Below, one piece after another: positions 16,550-24,636 of a stretch of 64,000 nt of DNA (within the stretch, counting starts at the first letter, position 1; every line of letters starts with the position of its first letter). The stretch is from an uncultured Sphingomonas sp. (lineage in GTDB: Bacteria > Pseudomonadota > Alphaproteobacteria > Sphingomonadales > Sphingomonadaceae), in contig NZ_CAJYHX010000024.1 in NCBI RefSeq assembly GCF_913774285.1, positions 1 to 64,000 of the forward strand. The letters run 5' to 3'. The notes beneath the pieces are model-generated. The model was not told where the DNA came from. It ran no database searches and saw only the letters and a program-made list of their open reading frames with translations. Position numbers and translations under genes: made by a program.

Positions 16550-19042
16550 TCAGAAGTCGATCCGCACCGAGGTGCTGATCGTACGGCCGTTGATCGAGCG
16601 CGCCCGGACGATGCCATTGGCCGGGATCGCGCCCTCCTCCGCCTCGGTGAAGCCGCGCACGTTGAACAGATTGTTGGCGTTCAGCGAGACCAGCAGCTTC
16701 GGGATCGGTCGGAACTGGGCGAAGGCGTTGACCTGGGTATAGCCGGGTAGCTTGAGCTGGTTGTTGTCCTGCGCATAGCTGCTGGTCGTGCCGATCACGT
16801 TGGCGCCGATCGAGGCGCGGCCGAACTCGACCTGCGGCGTCGCCTGGAAGATCAGGTTCGCCTGGCGCCGCGGGGTGTTGCCGACCACCCCCGGGTTGAG
16901 CGCATCGGCGACGATCCGCGAATGCGTCCAGGTCGCGCCCGCGGTCAGGCTGAACGGCCCCTGGCGCACCGCGCCGTCGAATTCGAGGCCATAAGCGCGG
17001 TAGGTGCGGTCGATGAACACCTGGCGCGTCGCCTCGTAATTCTGCTCCTCGGTGCGCGCCCAGAATCCGGTGAGGTTGAGGGTGAGCGGGCCTTCGCGAT
17101 ATTTCACGCCGAGCTCGGCCTGGTTGACGAAGTCGACCGCCGCGGCAGAACTCACCAGATGGCCGTCGGTGGTGCTGACCGCCGGGCCGAACAGCAGGCG
17201 ATCGGCGTTGGCGCGGCCGCCGCGGCTGTAGCGGGCGAAGACGGACATATAGTCGACGAAGCGATAGTTGATGCCCGCCGAATAGCTCCAGTAGTTGTAG
17301 CTATAGTTGACCGGCGCGGGGCTGGTCAGCGGGATCACTGCGACGCGGGTTTCGGCATCGGAGATCACGCCGTCGCCATTGATGTCGCGGCTGGTCGCGC
17401 CCACTCGCCCGCCGCCGAGATCGGCACCGGCGATCGAGCCGCTGGCGTCGCCGAAGTCATAGCGCACACTGCCGCCGATCGAAACCTTGCCCACCTGATA
17501 GTTGAGCGAGGCGAAGGGCGCGTTGACGTTGTAGTCGACATTGTAGCTGCGTCGGCAGCACCCGCCGAAATAGGCGGCACTATAGCCGTAGAAGCCGTCC
17601 TGGGTGACGGCCGTCCCGTTCGCGCGGCGAACGTTGACCAGCGCCGCATCGCCATTCCCCCGGACATCGGTGAGGATCGAGGTCCATAGCCAATCGGTGT
17701 CGATCGTCTGGCGCGACTTGTAGAAGCCGGCGGTGGCGGTGAGCTTGCCGGTGCCAACGTCGAACGCCCGGCTCGCGCGCAGGTCGTTGGTGATGTTGTC
17801 GAGGCTGTTCAGCTTCGTGTCGAACACCACGATCTGCGCGAGCAGGCCGTTGCCGTTGAGGCCGCCCAGATTGGTGATCGCCTGGCCCGCGTTGGGACCG
17901 CTGGCATAGGACAGCGTCGCGCCCGCGCCGCCCATCGAGGTGGCAATCGCGCTGGCGCTATCCACCGCCGCCGGGAAGTTCGAGATGAACCGGCCGGAGA
18001 TGTCCGAATAGCGGAAGCGATCGGTGACGGTCCAGCCGGCGAGCAGCGTCTCCGCCTCGAAACCGATCGACTTGACCAGCGGGTGCTGGCCGTCGCGGAC
18101 GTCGTCGGTGACCAGATTGTTGTTGCCGTCCAGCGTCACGTTGCGGGTGAAGTTGGGCGTCAGCAGCTGGTCGCGGTTGGAGCGGAAATTGGGCAGGTCC
18201 TGATAGGTCGGGTTGGCATTGGTGCCGGTCACCCGCACCGGCATCGGCAGATAGCCGACGGCGCGGTCGTCGAGGAACTTGCCGTAAAGGCGAATATGGC
18301 CGCCCTCGAAGTCCTTGGTGATGTTGAACTTGAACTGGCCGCCCTTGTTGCCGTCATAGCCGATGCGGCGCGGACCGGTGCCCTGGCGGTAGAAGCCGCC
18401 CATGTGGAAGCGGACGCTGTCGGTGAGCTTTGCGCCGTAATCGAAATCGAGGCGATAGTCCTTGTAGTCGAGGCCCGCCGTCGCCTGCACCGCGCCGCCG
18501 GGGGTATCGCCGGTCTTGGAGATCATGTTGATCACGCCGCCGGGCGAGTTCGACGCGAAGGTCGAGGCCGAGCCGCCGCGGATCGACTCGACCTGGGCAA
18601 GGTTGAGATCGGCGCGCAGGAAGATGTCCGCATTGCCGAAGGTGATGTCGCCGAATTCCAGCACCGGCAGCCCGTCTTCCTGCAGCTGCAGGAACTTGGC
18701 GCCGCCCGAGGCAATCGGCAGGCCGCGGATCGAGATGTTGGCGTTGCCCTCACCGCCCGAGCTTTCGGAACGGATGCCGGGCAGGCTGCGGAAGATTTCT
18801 GCCACCGAGCGCGGCGCGGCCTTCTGGATGTCGTCCGCCTTGAGCGAACTGGTCGAGATCGCGGTGTCGAGCCGGTCCCGTCCGCGCGCCACGGCGGTTA
18901 CGACGATTTCGGTATATTTCTCTGCTTCCGCTTCCTGCGGCGGCGCCGTGTCCTGCGCGAAGGCGGGGACGCTGGGGATGGCCAGCATGCTGCCGATCAG
19001 CAGCAGCCGGCGGAATTGGTTGGCGCGCACAGACATGGCCAT
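16550..19042 (-). CDS. TonB-dependent receptor of the sucrose-type locus (SuxA-like by context)
   Basis: An 830-residue receptor. Signal peptide residues 1-29 (ends AFAQ); plug domain with TEIVVTAVARGRDRLDTAIS, RSLPGIRSESSGGEGNANIS and IRGGSASTFASNSPGGVINM; barrel to the C-terminal SVRIDF. GGAGAGAGG precedes ATG 19042. It is divergent from a LacI regulator, with a perfect LacI-type palindrome between them, and lies near an MFS transporter and a GH68 enzyme, so sucrose or a fructan-related sugar is the inferred ligand. Confidence 0.92.
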   Translation of the reverse strand: MAMSVRANQFRRLLLIGSMLAIPSVPAFAQDTAPPQEAEAEKYTEIVVTAVARGRDRLDTAISTSSLKADDIQKAAPRSVAEIFRSLPGIRSESSGGEGNANISIRGLPIASGGAKFLQLQEDGLPVLEFGDITFGNADIFLRADLNLAQVESIRGGSASTFASNSPGGVINMISKTGDTPGGAVQATAGLDYKDYRLDFDYGAKLTDSVRFHMGGFYRQGTGPRRIGYDGNKGGQFKFNITKDFEGGHIRLYGKFLDDRAVGYLPMPVRVTGTNANPTYQDLPNFRSNRDQLLTPNFTRNVTLDGNNNLVTDDVRDGQHPLVKSIGFEAETLLAGWTVTDRFRYSDISGRFISNFPAAVDSASAIATSMGGAGATLSYASGPNAGQAITNLGGLNGNGLLAQIVVFDTKLNSLDNITNDLRASRAFDVGTGKLTATAGFYKSRQTIDTDWLWTSILTDVRGNGDAALVNVRRANGTAVTQDGFYGYSAAYFGGCCRRSYNVDYNVNAPFASLNYQVGKVSIGGSVRYDFGDASGSIAGADLGGGRVGATSRDINGDGVISDAETRVAVIPLTSPAPVNYSYNYWSYSAGINYRFVDYMSVFARYSRGGRANADRLLFGPAVSTTDGHLVSSAAAVDFVNQAELGVKYREGPLTLNLTGFWARTEEQNYEATRQVFIDRTYRAYGLEFDGAVRQGPFSLTAGATWTHSRIVADALNPGVVGNTPRRQANLIFQATPQVEFGRASIGANVIGTTSSYAQDNNQLKLPGYTQVNAFAQFRPIPKLLVSLNANNLFNVRGFTEAEEGAIPANGIVRARSINGRTISTSVRIDF

Positions 19043-19107
19043 GAGCCTCTCTCCCTGATCTGGGCTCTCCTTGGCGGGAGCCCTTCACATATCGGTATAT
19101 CTCCTAA

Positions 19108-19121
19108 TGCAATCGATTGCA
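19108..19121. promoter_or_regulatory. LacI-type operator, perfect palindrome TGCAATCGATTGCA
   Basis: A perfect 14-bp palindrome with the central CG typical of LacI-family operators. It is 66 bp upstream of the receptor start and 68 bp upstream of the LacI start, so it can control both divergent genes. A related copy (11 of 14 bases) is at 22713-22726 before the MFS-GH68 operon. Confidence 0.75.
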
Positions 19122-19189
19122 ACAAGCCCCGTATTTGTCCGGAGCGGCGCGATCTTGCGGTTTTCCGCCATTCCCGCCACACCTTGTTC

Positions 19190-20215
19190 GTGAGCCAAGA
19201 CGCACTGCCTTCCGATCGGCCGGCCCGCACGCTGGCCGATATCGCGCGCCTCGCCGGGGTTTCGACCGGTACCGTGTCGCGCGCGCTGGCCGGCAGCAGC
19301 CTGGTCAATGCTGAGACCCGTCAGCGCATCCAGGCGCTCGCCGCCGCCAACGACTTCCGGGTCAACCAGATGGCGCGGCGCCTACGGACGCAGAAGACCG
19401 GGGTGATCGGCGTCGTCGTGCCGCTGGGGCATGAGCGTCGCCAGCACCTCTCCGACCCCTTCTTCATGACCATCCTCGGCCATCTCGCCGACGCGCTGAC
19501 CGAGAATGGCTATGACGTGATGCTCTCGCGCGTGATTCCCGATGCCGCGGACTGGCTGGAGCGCATCGTCGATTCGGGCATGCTCGACGGGGTGCTGCTG
19601 ATCGGCCAGTCGGACCAGATGGAAGCGATCGAGCGCGTTGCGGCGCGCTATCGGCCGCTGGTAGCCTGGGGCAGCAACCTTCCCGGGCAAGTGCATTGCG
19701 CCGTCGGCACCGAGAATGTCGCCGGCGGCCGGATCGCCGCCGAGCATCTGATCGCGCGCGGCGTGCGGCGGATCGCCTTTCTCGGCGAATTGCGCGCTCC
19801 CGAGATTCGCGCACGCTTCGCCGGGGTTTGCGCCGCCGCTGCCGCCGCGGGGCTTCCCGAGCCGCTCCAGCTCGACACACACCTCGCCTCCGAAATGATG
19901 GAGCGAGAGATCGCCGCACATCTCACCCGCCACCTCGATCGGATCGACGGGATCGCTGCCGGATCGGACATGATCGCGATGACGACGCTGCGCGTGCTCG
20001 CCGACCAGGGCATGGCGGTGCCGAGCGACGTGCCGGTGATTGGCTATGACGACCTGCCGCTGGGGCTGCAGACGGTACCCCGCCTCACCACGGTGCGGCA
20101 GGATATCGCCCGGGGCGCTCGCGCGATGGTCGAGCGGCTGTTCGCGCGGATTGCCGGGCAGGACGCGCCGTCGCTGGTGATGCCCCCCGAATTGGTGGTG
20201 CGGGATTCGGCCTAG
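19190..20215 (+). CDS. LacI-family repressor of the sucrose-type locus (SuxR-like by context)
   Basis: A 341-residue LacI protein. The DNA-binding domain (residues 13-60) reads TLADIARLAGVSTGTVSRAL with hinge helix residues after it; the periplasmic-binding-like domain follows (GVIGVVVPLGHERRQ ... VIGYDDLPLG). No ATG precedes the helix-turn-helix, so GTG 19190 is the best start, without a clear Shine-Dalgarno. It is divergent from the receptor and its stop codon overlaps the stop of the convergent GH68 gene (CTAG at 20212-20215). Confidence 0.88.
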   Translation: MSQDALPSDRPARTLADIARLAGVSTGTVSRALAGSSLVNAETRQRIQALAAANDFRVNQMARRLRTQKTGVIGVVVPLGHERRQHLSDPFFMTILGHLADALTENGYDVMLSRVIPDAADWLERIVDSGMLDGVLLIGQSDQMEAIERVAARYRPLVAWGSNLPGQVHCAVGTENVAGGRIAAEHLIARGVRRIAFLGELRAPEIRARFAGVCAAAAAAGLPEPLQLDTHLASEMMEREIAAHLTRHLDRIDGIAAGSDMIAMTTLRVLADQGMAVPSDVPVIGYDDLPLGLQTVPRLTTVRQDIARGARAMVERLFARIAGQDAPSLVMPPELVVRDSA

Positions 20216-21336
20216 GGGCCGACCGTCACGCGGTCGCCGGCAAAGGCGAGGCGGAAGAACGGTGCCGCCACGCCGCCAAAGATGCGACGGCGCTGGTCGG
20301 GATCGGCGAGCATCGCCGCATCGGCGGGGCCGACGCCGGGATAGTCGACGAAGCTGAGCACCTCGCCCTCCCCCGTCACCCACCAGCAATAGGCCTGGGT
20401 GGGCGCCTCAGGCGGATTGCCGACGACCAGCCCGGTGCCGTTGACCGGACGCCACGGCCCCGCCATCCCTTCGGCCACCATCGCGTACAGGCCCGTCGGC
20501 GCAACGATGCCCTCGGCGAAGCGGCGCGCCTGAGTGCTCCAGAACAGGTAGTAGAGGCCGTCACGGACGACGATATGCGGCCGCTCGAGCTCGCTATTGA
20601 CCTCGATTGCCGAGAGCAGCGGCGCTTCAAGCCGCCAGCCCTCGCCCTCGCGGCGCGCGACACCGATCACGCCGTTGACCTGCGCGTCGCTCCACGCGGC
20701 GTTGGCGGTGAACAGGACATATTCCGCGCCATCGGCGGGGTCGCGAAAATAGCCGGGATCGCGAAAGCCTTGGATGCCGTGCGCGGGGGCGATCGTCTCG
20801 TTGGCGATCGTGTACAGCGCGCCATCGGCCGCGACGATCTCCTGCGGCCTATCCCAGCCCTCGAGCCGCGGCGCCTCGCCGTCGAGCACGAACCGCCCCC
20901 GGCTGACGAACAAGCGCTGCTCATAGGTGGTGGCCCCGCCGCGGCGCCCGGCGGCGGTGAAATAGTGGCTCAGGGTAACCCCGTTCGCCTCCAGCACCGC
21001 CGAGCCGGACCATTCGCGCGAGCCCGGCGTGAAGCCGTCTGGGAAGGCGTCGCCATGGTCCTGCCAGCCGTCCACACCATGGCTGGTCAGCCGGATGCGG
21101 GCGACGTCGTGCCGGCCCTCGGGATCGTCGAGCCGCGGCGCGGCGAGAAAGAACCACCAACTGCGCCCGCCGCGCAGCACGGTGCGGCCCTCGGCATCGG
21201 CGATCGGCCACATGTCCCACAAGTCCATGCCGGGCGCCGGCGATTCTCCGCCCGGCGCGAGCAACGGCAGCGCCGCCCCCGCCTGCGTCGCAATCCCGGC
21301 AACCGCCGCGCGCGTCCATTCCGCCGTCGCGCTCAT
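20212..21336 (-). CDS. GH68 family enzyme (levansucrase/fructosyltransferase-like)
   Basis: A 374-residue five-bladed beta-propeller enzyme acting on sucrose. All three GH68 active-site residues are recognisable: nucleophile Asp41 in LWDMWPI, transition-state stabiliser Asp193 in GFRDPGYF, and acid/base Glu251 in ELERPHIV. There is no signal peptide, so it may act in the cytoplasm on imported sucrose or be exported non-classically, as Gram-negative levansucrases often are. ATG 21336 overlaps the MFS stop by 4 bases (ATGA). Whether it hydrolyses sucrose or builds levan cannot be read from sequence. Confidence 0.88.
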   Translation of the reverse strand: MSATAEWTRAAVAGIATQAGAALPLLAPGGESPAPGMDLWDMWPIADAEGRTVLRGGRSWWFFLAAPRLDDPEGRHDVARIRLTSHGVDGWQDHGDAFPDGFTPGSREWSGSAVLEANGVTLSHYFTAAGRRGGATTYEQRLFVSRGRFVLDGEAPRLEGWDRPQEIVAADGALYTIANETIAPAHGIQGFRDPGYFRDPADGAEYVLFTANAAWSDAQVNGVIGVARREGEGWRLEAPLLSAIEVNSELERPHIVVRDGLYYLFWSTQARRFAEGIVAPTGLYAMVAEGMAGPWRPVNGTGLVVGNPPEAPTQAYCWWVTGEGEVLSFVDYPGVGPADAAMLADPDQRRRIFGGVAAPFFRLAFAGDRVTVGP

Positions 21337-22646
21337 GCGACGTTGCGCCCGCGTACGGTCCACACGGCGAGCGCGGCGCAGAACAGCAGCAGCCCGCACA
21401 GGCGCAGCACGTTGCGCGCGTCGCCGTCGAGCAGCGGCCCGTAGAGAAACGGCAGCGTAACCGAGAACAACAGCATCGGAATGACGATCATCATGTTGAA
21501 AATGCCCATATAGACCCCGGTTCGCTCGGGCGGGATCGATCCGGCGAGGATCACGTACGGATTGCCCATCATGCTCGCCCAGCCGAGGCCCAGGCCGATC
21601 GCGGGGACGAACAGCAGCGCCTTGTCCTGCACCTGGGGCAGCCAGAGCATGCCGATCCCGGCACAGACCAGGCAGGCGGCATGGAGCCGCGCCGCGCCGA
21701 TCCTGCGGGCGATCGGCACCATCGCGAAGGCGGCGATAAAGGCGACGGCGTTATAGAAGGCAGCGATCTCGCCATTGGTCAGCACGGCCGACCGGAAGCC
21801 CGGCGCGGTCGAATCCACGGTACCGTAGACCGAGCGGGCGACGGCGAGGATGACATAGGTCCAGTACGCCATCATCGCATACCATTGGAACAGGCTCATC
21901 AGCGCCAGCTTGCGCATTGCCAGCGGCATGTCGCGGATGGCGCCCCCGATCTCGCCGAGCGTTGCCCCCAGCGACTTGGGCTGCGCAGCGATATGCGCGC
22001 GCTCGGCCAGGGTCAGCGGCAGTTCGGGCACGCGCAGCACCGACCAGAGGATCGTGCCCAGCGCAAGCACCGCGCCGACCATGAACGCGACGCGCGCGGT
22101 ATAGGGAATGTGGTGCGCATCGACCCAGTCCTGGCTCATCCCCGCCCAGACGAGCAGCGACGGCGTGAGGAAGGCGAGCATCTGCGCCAGCCCGGTGAAC
22201 GCGCTCTGGGTGAGGAAGCCGAGGCCGTGCTGGCTGGGGTCGAGCCGATCGGACACATAGGCGCGATACGGCTCCATGGTGATGTTGTTGCCGGCGTCCA
22301 GCAGCCAGAGCAGCGACACCGCCATCACGATCGAGCTGCTGAGCGGCATCCAGAACAGCCCCGCCGAGCACAGCACCGCGCCGGCAAGGAAATAGGGGGT
22401 GCGGCGGCCCCAGCGGCTGTCGGTACGGTCGCTCATCGCGCCGATCAGCGGCTGGACGAGCAGCCCGGTCATCGGTCCGGCAAGCTGGAGCAACGGCAAC
22501 GAGGCTTCGGAGGCGCCAAGATAGGAATAGATCGGCGCCATGTTGCCCTGCTGCAGCCCGAAACTGAACTGCAGGCCCAGAAAGCCCAGGTTCATCTCCA
22601 GGATTCGCCACAGCGATAGGCGCGGCTTCGCGCTGGCAGGGTTCAT
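21333..22646 (-). CDS. MFS/GPH-type sugar transporter (SuxC-like by context)
   Basis: A 437-residue inner-membrane protein with twelve predicted helices. The loop SDRTDSRWGRRTPYF after the second helix is the GPH/MFS signature seen in plant SUT and bacterial SuxC-type sucrose symporters. AGGGG lies upstream of ATG 22646. It is co-translated with the GH68 gene, so sucrose import coupled to cleavage is the likely role. A LacI-type operator at 22713-22726 lies about 67 bp upstream. Confidence 0.88.
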   Translation of the reverse strand: MNPASAKPRLSLWRILEMNLGFLGLQFSFGLQQGNMAPIYSYLGASEASLPLLQLAGPMTGLLVQPLIGAMSDRTDSRWGRRTPYFLAGAVLCSAGLFWMPLSSSIVMAVSLLWLLDAGNNITMEPYRAYVSDRLDPSQHGLGFLTQSAFTGLAQMLAFLTPSLLVWAGMSQDWVDAHHIPYTARVAFMVGAVLALGTILWSVLRVPELPLTLAERAHIAAQPKSLGATLGEIGGAIRDMPLAMRKLALMSLFQWYAMMAYWTYVILAVARSVYGTVDSTAPGFRSAVLTNGEIAAFYNAVAFIAAFAMVPIARRIGAARLHAACLVCAGIGMLWLPQVQDKALLFVPAIGLGLGWASMMGNPYVILAGSIPPERTGVYMGIFNMMIVIPMLLFSVTLPFLYGPLLDGDARNVLRLCGLLLFCAALAVWTVRGRNVA

Positions 22647-22712
22647 CGTCGCGCCCCTCCCCGGGCCCGTCTTTTCTATCCTCCCTTTATGGAACGTTTC
22701 GCGACGAGCGGC

Positions 22713-22726
22713 AACAATCGTTTGCA
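22713..22726. promoter_or_regulatory. Second LacI-type operator before the MFS-GH68 operon
   Basis: AACAATCGTTTGCA matches the perfect palindrome at 19108-19121 in 11 of 14 positions, keeping ATCG and TTGCA. Its place 67 bp upstream of the transporter start fits a second binding site of the same LacI repressor. Confidence 0.6.
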
Positions 22727-22757
22727 ATTGAAATGGAGCAAATAGGCGCAAACGCAA

Positions 22758-22785
22758 AAGGGCGCCCGCGATTGCGAGCGCCCTT
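22758..22785 (-). terminator. Intrinsic terminator of the small lipoprotein gene
   Basis: AAGGGCGC (22758-22765) pairs with GCGCCCTT (22778-22785). Read on the minus strand the hairpin is followed by TTGCGTTTGCGCC, moderately T-rich. It lies 60 bp after the lipoprotein stop. Confidence 0.6.
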
Positions 22786-22844
22786 CGCTAGGGCCCGCCG
22801 CCTGCGTGGTAACGGCGGGAACCCGGACCGGAAAATTTCCGGAA

Positions 22845-23120
22845 TTACATCCCGTTGTGCAGGTTGGTGTCTGCGTCGTGGGTGCGCATGTCCTTGGCCT
22901 TGGCGTCGCCTTCGGCGCGCACGGCATCGGCCTGGTTCTGCAGATTGTCCTGCGCCGCATCGGTGGTGGCGTTGCCGGCCATCGCCTCGATGTTGTCGGC
23001 GCGCGCTTCGGCGTTCGCCTCGATGTTGTCGGCCGCCTGCTCCCGCGGGGTGTTGTTGCACGCCGAGAGCGCGATCAGGCCGGCAGCGGCGCCGAGCACG
23101 AGCATCTTCTTCATCATCAT
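22845..23120 (-). CDS. Small lipoprotein, function unknown
   Basis: A 91-residue protein with a lipoprotein signal (LIALSAC, cysteine at about residue 21) and a charged, Ala/Asp/Asn-rich helical mature part with repeated DNIEA units (ADNIEANAEARADNIEAMAG). Likely anchored in a membrane facing the periplasm. Three consecutive Met codons (23120, 23117, 23114) all could start; AAGGG just upstream favours the second or third. Nothing shows its function. Confidence 0.7.
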   Translation of the reverse strand: MMMKKMLVLGAAAGLIALSACNNTPREQAADNIEANAEARADNIEAMAGNATTDAAQDNLQNQADAVRAEGDAKAKDMRTHDADTNLHNGM

Positions 23121-23427
23121 TACCCTTTTACGTTGGTACAGTCGAAAATCGTTGGGTGCGGAAATCAACGACGCGGCGCTTTGTTCCGAGATGGTAACGC
23201 GGACGCGACGAGCCGAGTGGTGAGCAGAATCGCCAAAAAACCGCCGAATGCTACAATCCGCTGCTCTTCCCGTGACTTAGATCGTGCACCGATAGCCTGC
23301 ATGGCGGTTTGCCGGAAGAAGAGGACTTCTTCCCCACGCGCGTTCTCGTCCATCATGCCCCGTCGGTGGATCGAGCCGTCAGCGCGTCATCCGCCCCCGC
23401 CTGTGCTCGCAATCGCCTGCGCCGGGG

Positions 23428-23676
23428 TCAGCGGCGGGCGAGCGCGTGCGCGAGCGCGTCGGCGCCGTCGAACCGCTCCTCGCCGAGGAAGATCACCGGC
23501 GTGGTGGCGACGCCGAACTCGTCTTTCACCGCCTCGACCTCGTCGCGGGTCCGCAGCACGCGGTCGTCGATGTCATAGCCGCGCTCGAGCAGCAATTCGC
23601 GGGCGCGGACGCCGAACGGACAGACATGGTCGGGCAGCACCATGCGGTAAAGGGTCGCTTGCTTCGCGTCGGCCAT
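23428..23676 (-). CDS. Glutaredoxin-like protein with CPFG site
   Basis: An 82-residue thioredoxin-fold protein: first strand ATLYRMVLPDH, redox motif Cys19-Pro-Phe-Gly followed by VRARELLLERG, then the cis-Pro segment TTPVIFLG and the helix DGADALAHAL. The second active-site cysteine is replaced by Gly, so monothiol glutaredoxin chemistry or an adaptor role is expected. AAGGAG 9 bases upstream supports ATG 23676. Its neighbours do not indicate a partner. Confidence 0.82.
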   Translation of the reverse strand: MADAKQATLYRMVLPDHVCPFGVRARELLLERGYDIDDRVLRTRDEVEAVKDEFGVATTPVIFLGEERFDGADALAHALARR

Positions 23677-23728
23677 GGCGTTTCTCCTTGGCAGACAAAT
23701 GCTTGGGGGCTGCGCCGGTTGCAGCGGT

Positions 23729-24217
23729 TCAGCTGCGCAGGAAGAGATTGCGGAACCACACCGGGCCGCTGCGCGCGGCAGCGGCGCGCCAGTCGTCCAC
23801 TGCCTCCTCCGGATCATAGCGGCGGGGATCGAACAGCTTGAGCCGGACACCGCGATAGGCAGCGGCGTCATAGGTGACGAGCGTCAGGGCATGTTCGAGC
23901 GCGGTGGCAGCGACCAGCGCATGCCGGTCGCTCGCCAGCGCCACCTGCCCGCGCCGGCGCGCCACCGCCGTGTCGACCGGCAACAGATGCGGGCCGAAGG
24001 CGGGGACGAGCTGGTCGTCGATCCAGCGCCGCAGTGCGCTTGCCGCATCGCCGCGTGATGCGCGCGCCGCCTGCGCCTCGATCTCAGCCAGCGCCAGGGC
24101 CGACACAAACATCTGCTCGCGCGGCACGCCGCCCGCCCAGGCGGTCAGCCGCGGGTCGGCGCCACCGGCCCGCGCCTTGCGCAGGTCGAGCAGCACCGCG
24201 GTGTCGAGCAGATACAT
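23729..24217 (-). CDS. PIN-domain toxin (VapC-like)
   Basis: A 162-residue PIN-domain protein, probably an RNase. The acidic residues expected for Mg2+ binding are visible: Asp5 in MYLLDTAVLLD, Glu in SALALAEIEAQ, and the Asp pair region SDRHALVAATALEHALTLVTYD. It starts directly after the antitoxin stop (TGAATG). It is about 30 residues longer than many VapC proteins, with the extra part at the C-terminus (YDPEEAVDDWRAA). Confidence 0.85.
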   Translation of the reverse strand: MYLLDTAVLLDLRKARAGGADPRLTAWAGGVPREQMFVSALALAEIEAQAARASRGDAASALRRWIDDQLVPAFGPHLLPVDTAVARRRGQVALASDRHALVAATALEHALTLVTYDAAAYRGVRLKLFDPRRYDPEEAVDDWRAAAARSGPVWFRNLFLRS

Positions 24218-24436
24218 TCACCAGCGCCCCGGATTCAGGTCGACCTCAAAGGGCTCGGCTGCCGCCAGTGCGTCGACAATGCTTTCCCGCTCACCGGTAA
24301 AGGCACGGAAGCTGGCGATGCTCATCAGCACATGGGTAGGCTTGCCGCGATCGGTGATGAACACGGGTTCCGTTCGGGCGAATCGCTTGGCCGCGCTCAC
24401 ATCCTGATTGAATTCACGGCTGGTGAGCACCTTCAT
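24218..24436 (-). CDS. Phd/YefM-type antitoxin
   Basis: A 72-residue antitoxin: N-terminal Phd/YefM DNA-binding fold (TSREFNQDVSAAKRFARTEPVFITDRGKPTHVLMS cut here into its recognisable start and ITDRGKP turn), C-terminal acidic tail EVDLNPGRW that would bind the toxin. It is co-transcribed with the PIN gene without a spacer base. A perfect 16-bp palindrome lies 38 bp upstream of its start. Confidence 0.85.
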   Translation of the reverse strand: MKVLTSREFNQDVSAAKRFARTEPVFITDRGKPTHVLMSIASFRAFTGERESIVDALAAAEPFEVDLNPGRW

Positions 24437-24473
24437 CGCGGGTTCCCGAGCAGCTGATCGACAGCGTTATCGT

Positions 24474-24489
24474 GTAGGTACGTACCTAC
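24474..24489. promoter_or_regulatory. Probable toxin-antitoxin operator GTAGGTACGTACCTAC
   Basis: A perfect 16-bp palindrome, 38 bp upstream of the antitoxin start and 148 bp before the divergent antiporter. Antitoxins of this family bind palindromes in their own promoter, so autoregulation is expected. Confidence 0.6.
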
Positions 24490-24636
24490 CTTGTGGAGCC
24501 TCGGCAACAGTCCGGCTCGACCTGCGCAAAAAGTAGAATGCTGCGGTGATCGGCCCTTGTGCAATGCGCAGTGACGCGCTCCCTAGAGGCTCGCGCAGAC
24601 ACGGCAGAGGTCTGGCGCCCGAGGGGATCGAACCGA

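Noticed and set aside
23165..23356. A 63-codon minus-strand frame with one hydrophobic segment
   Set aside because: Third-position GC is much lower than in neighbouring genes and the ribosome site is weak; not reported as a gene.
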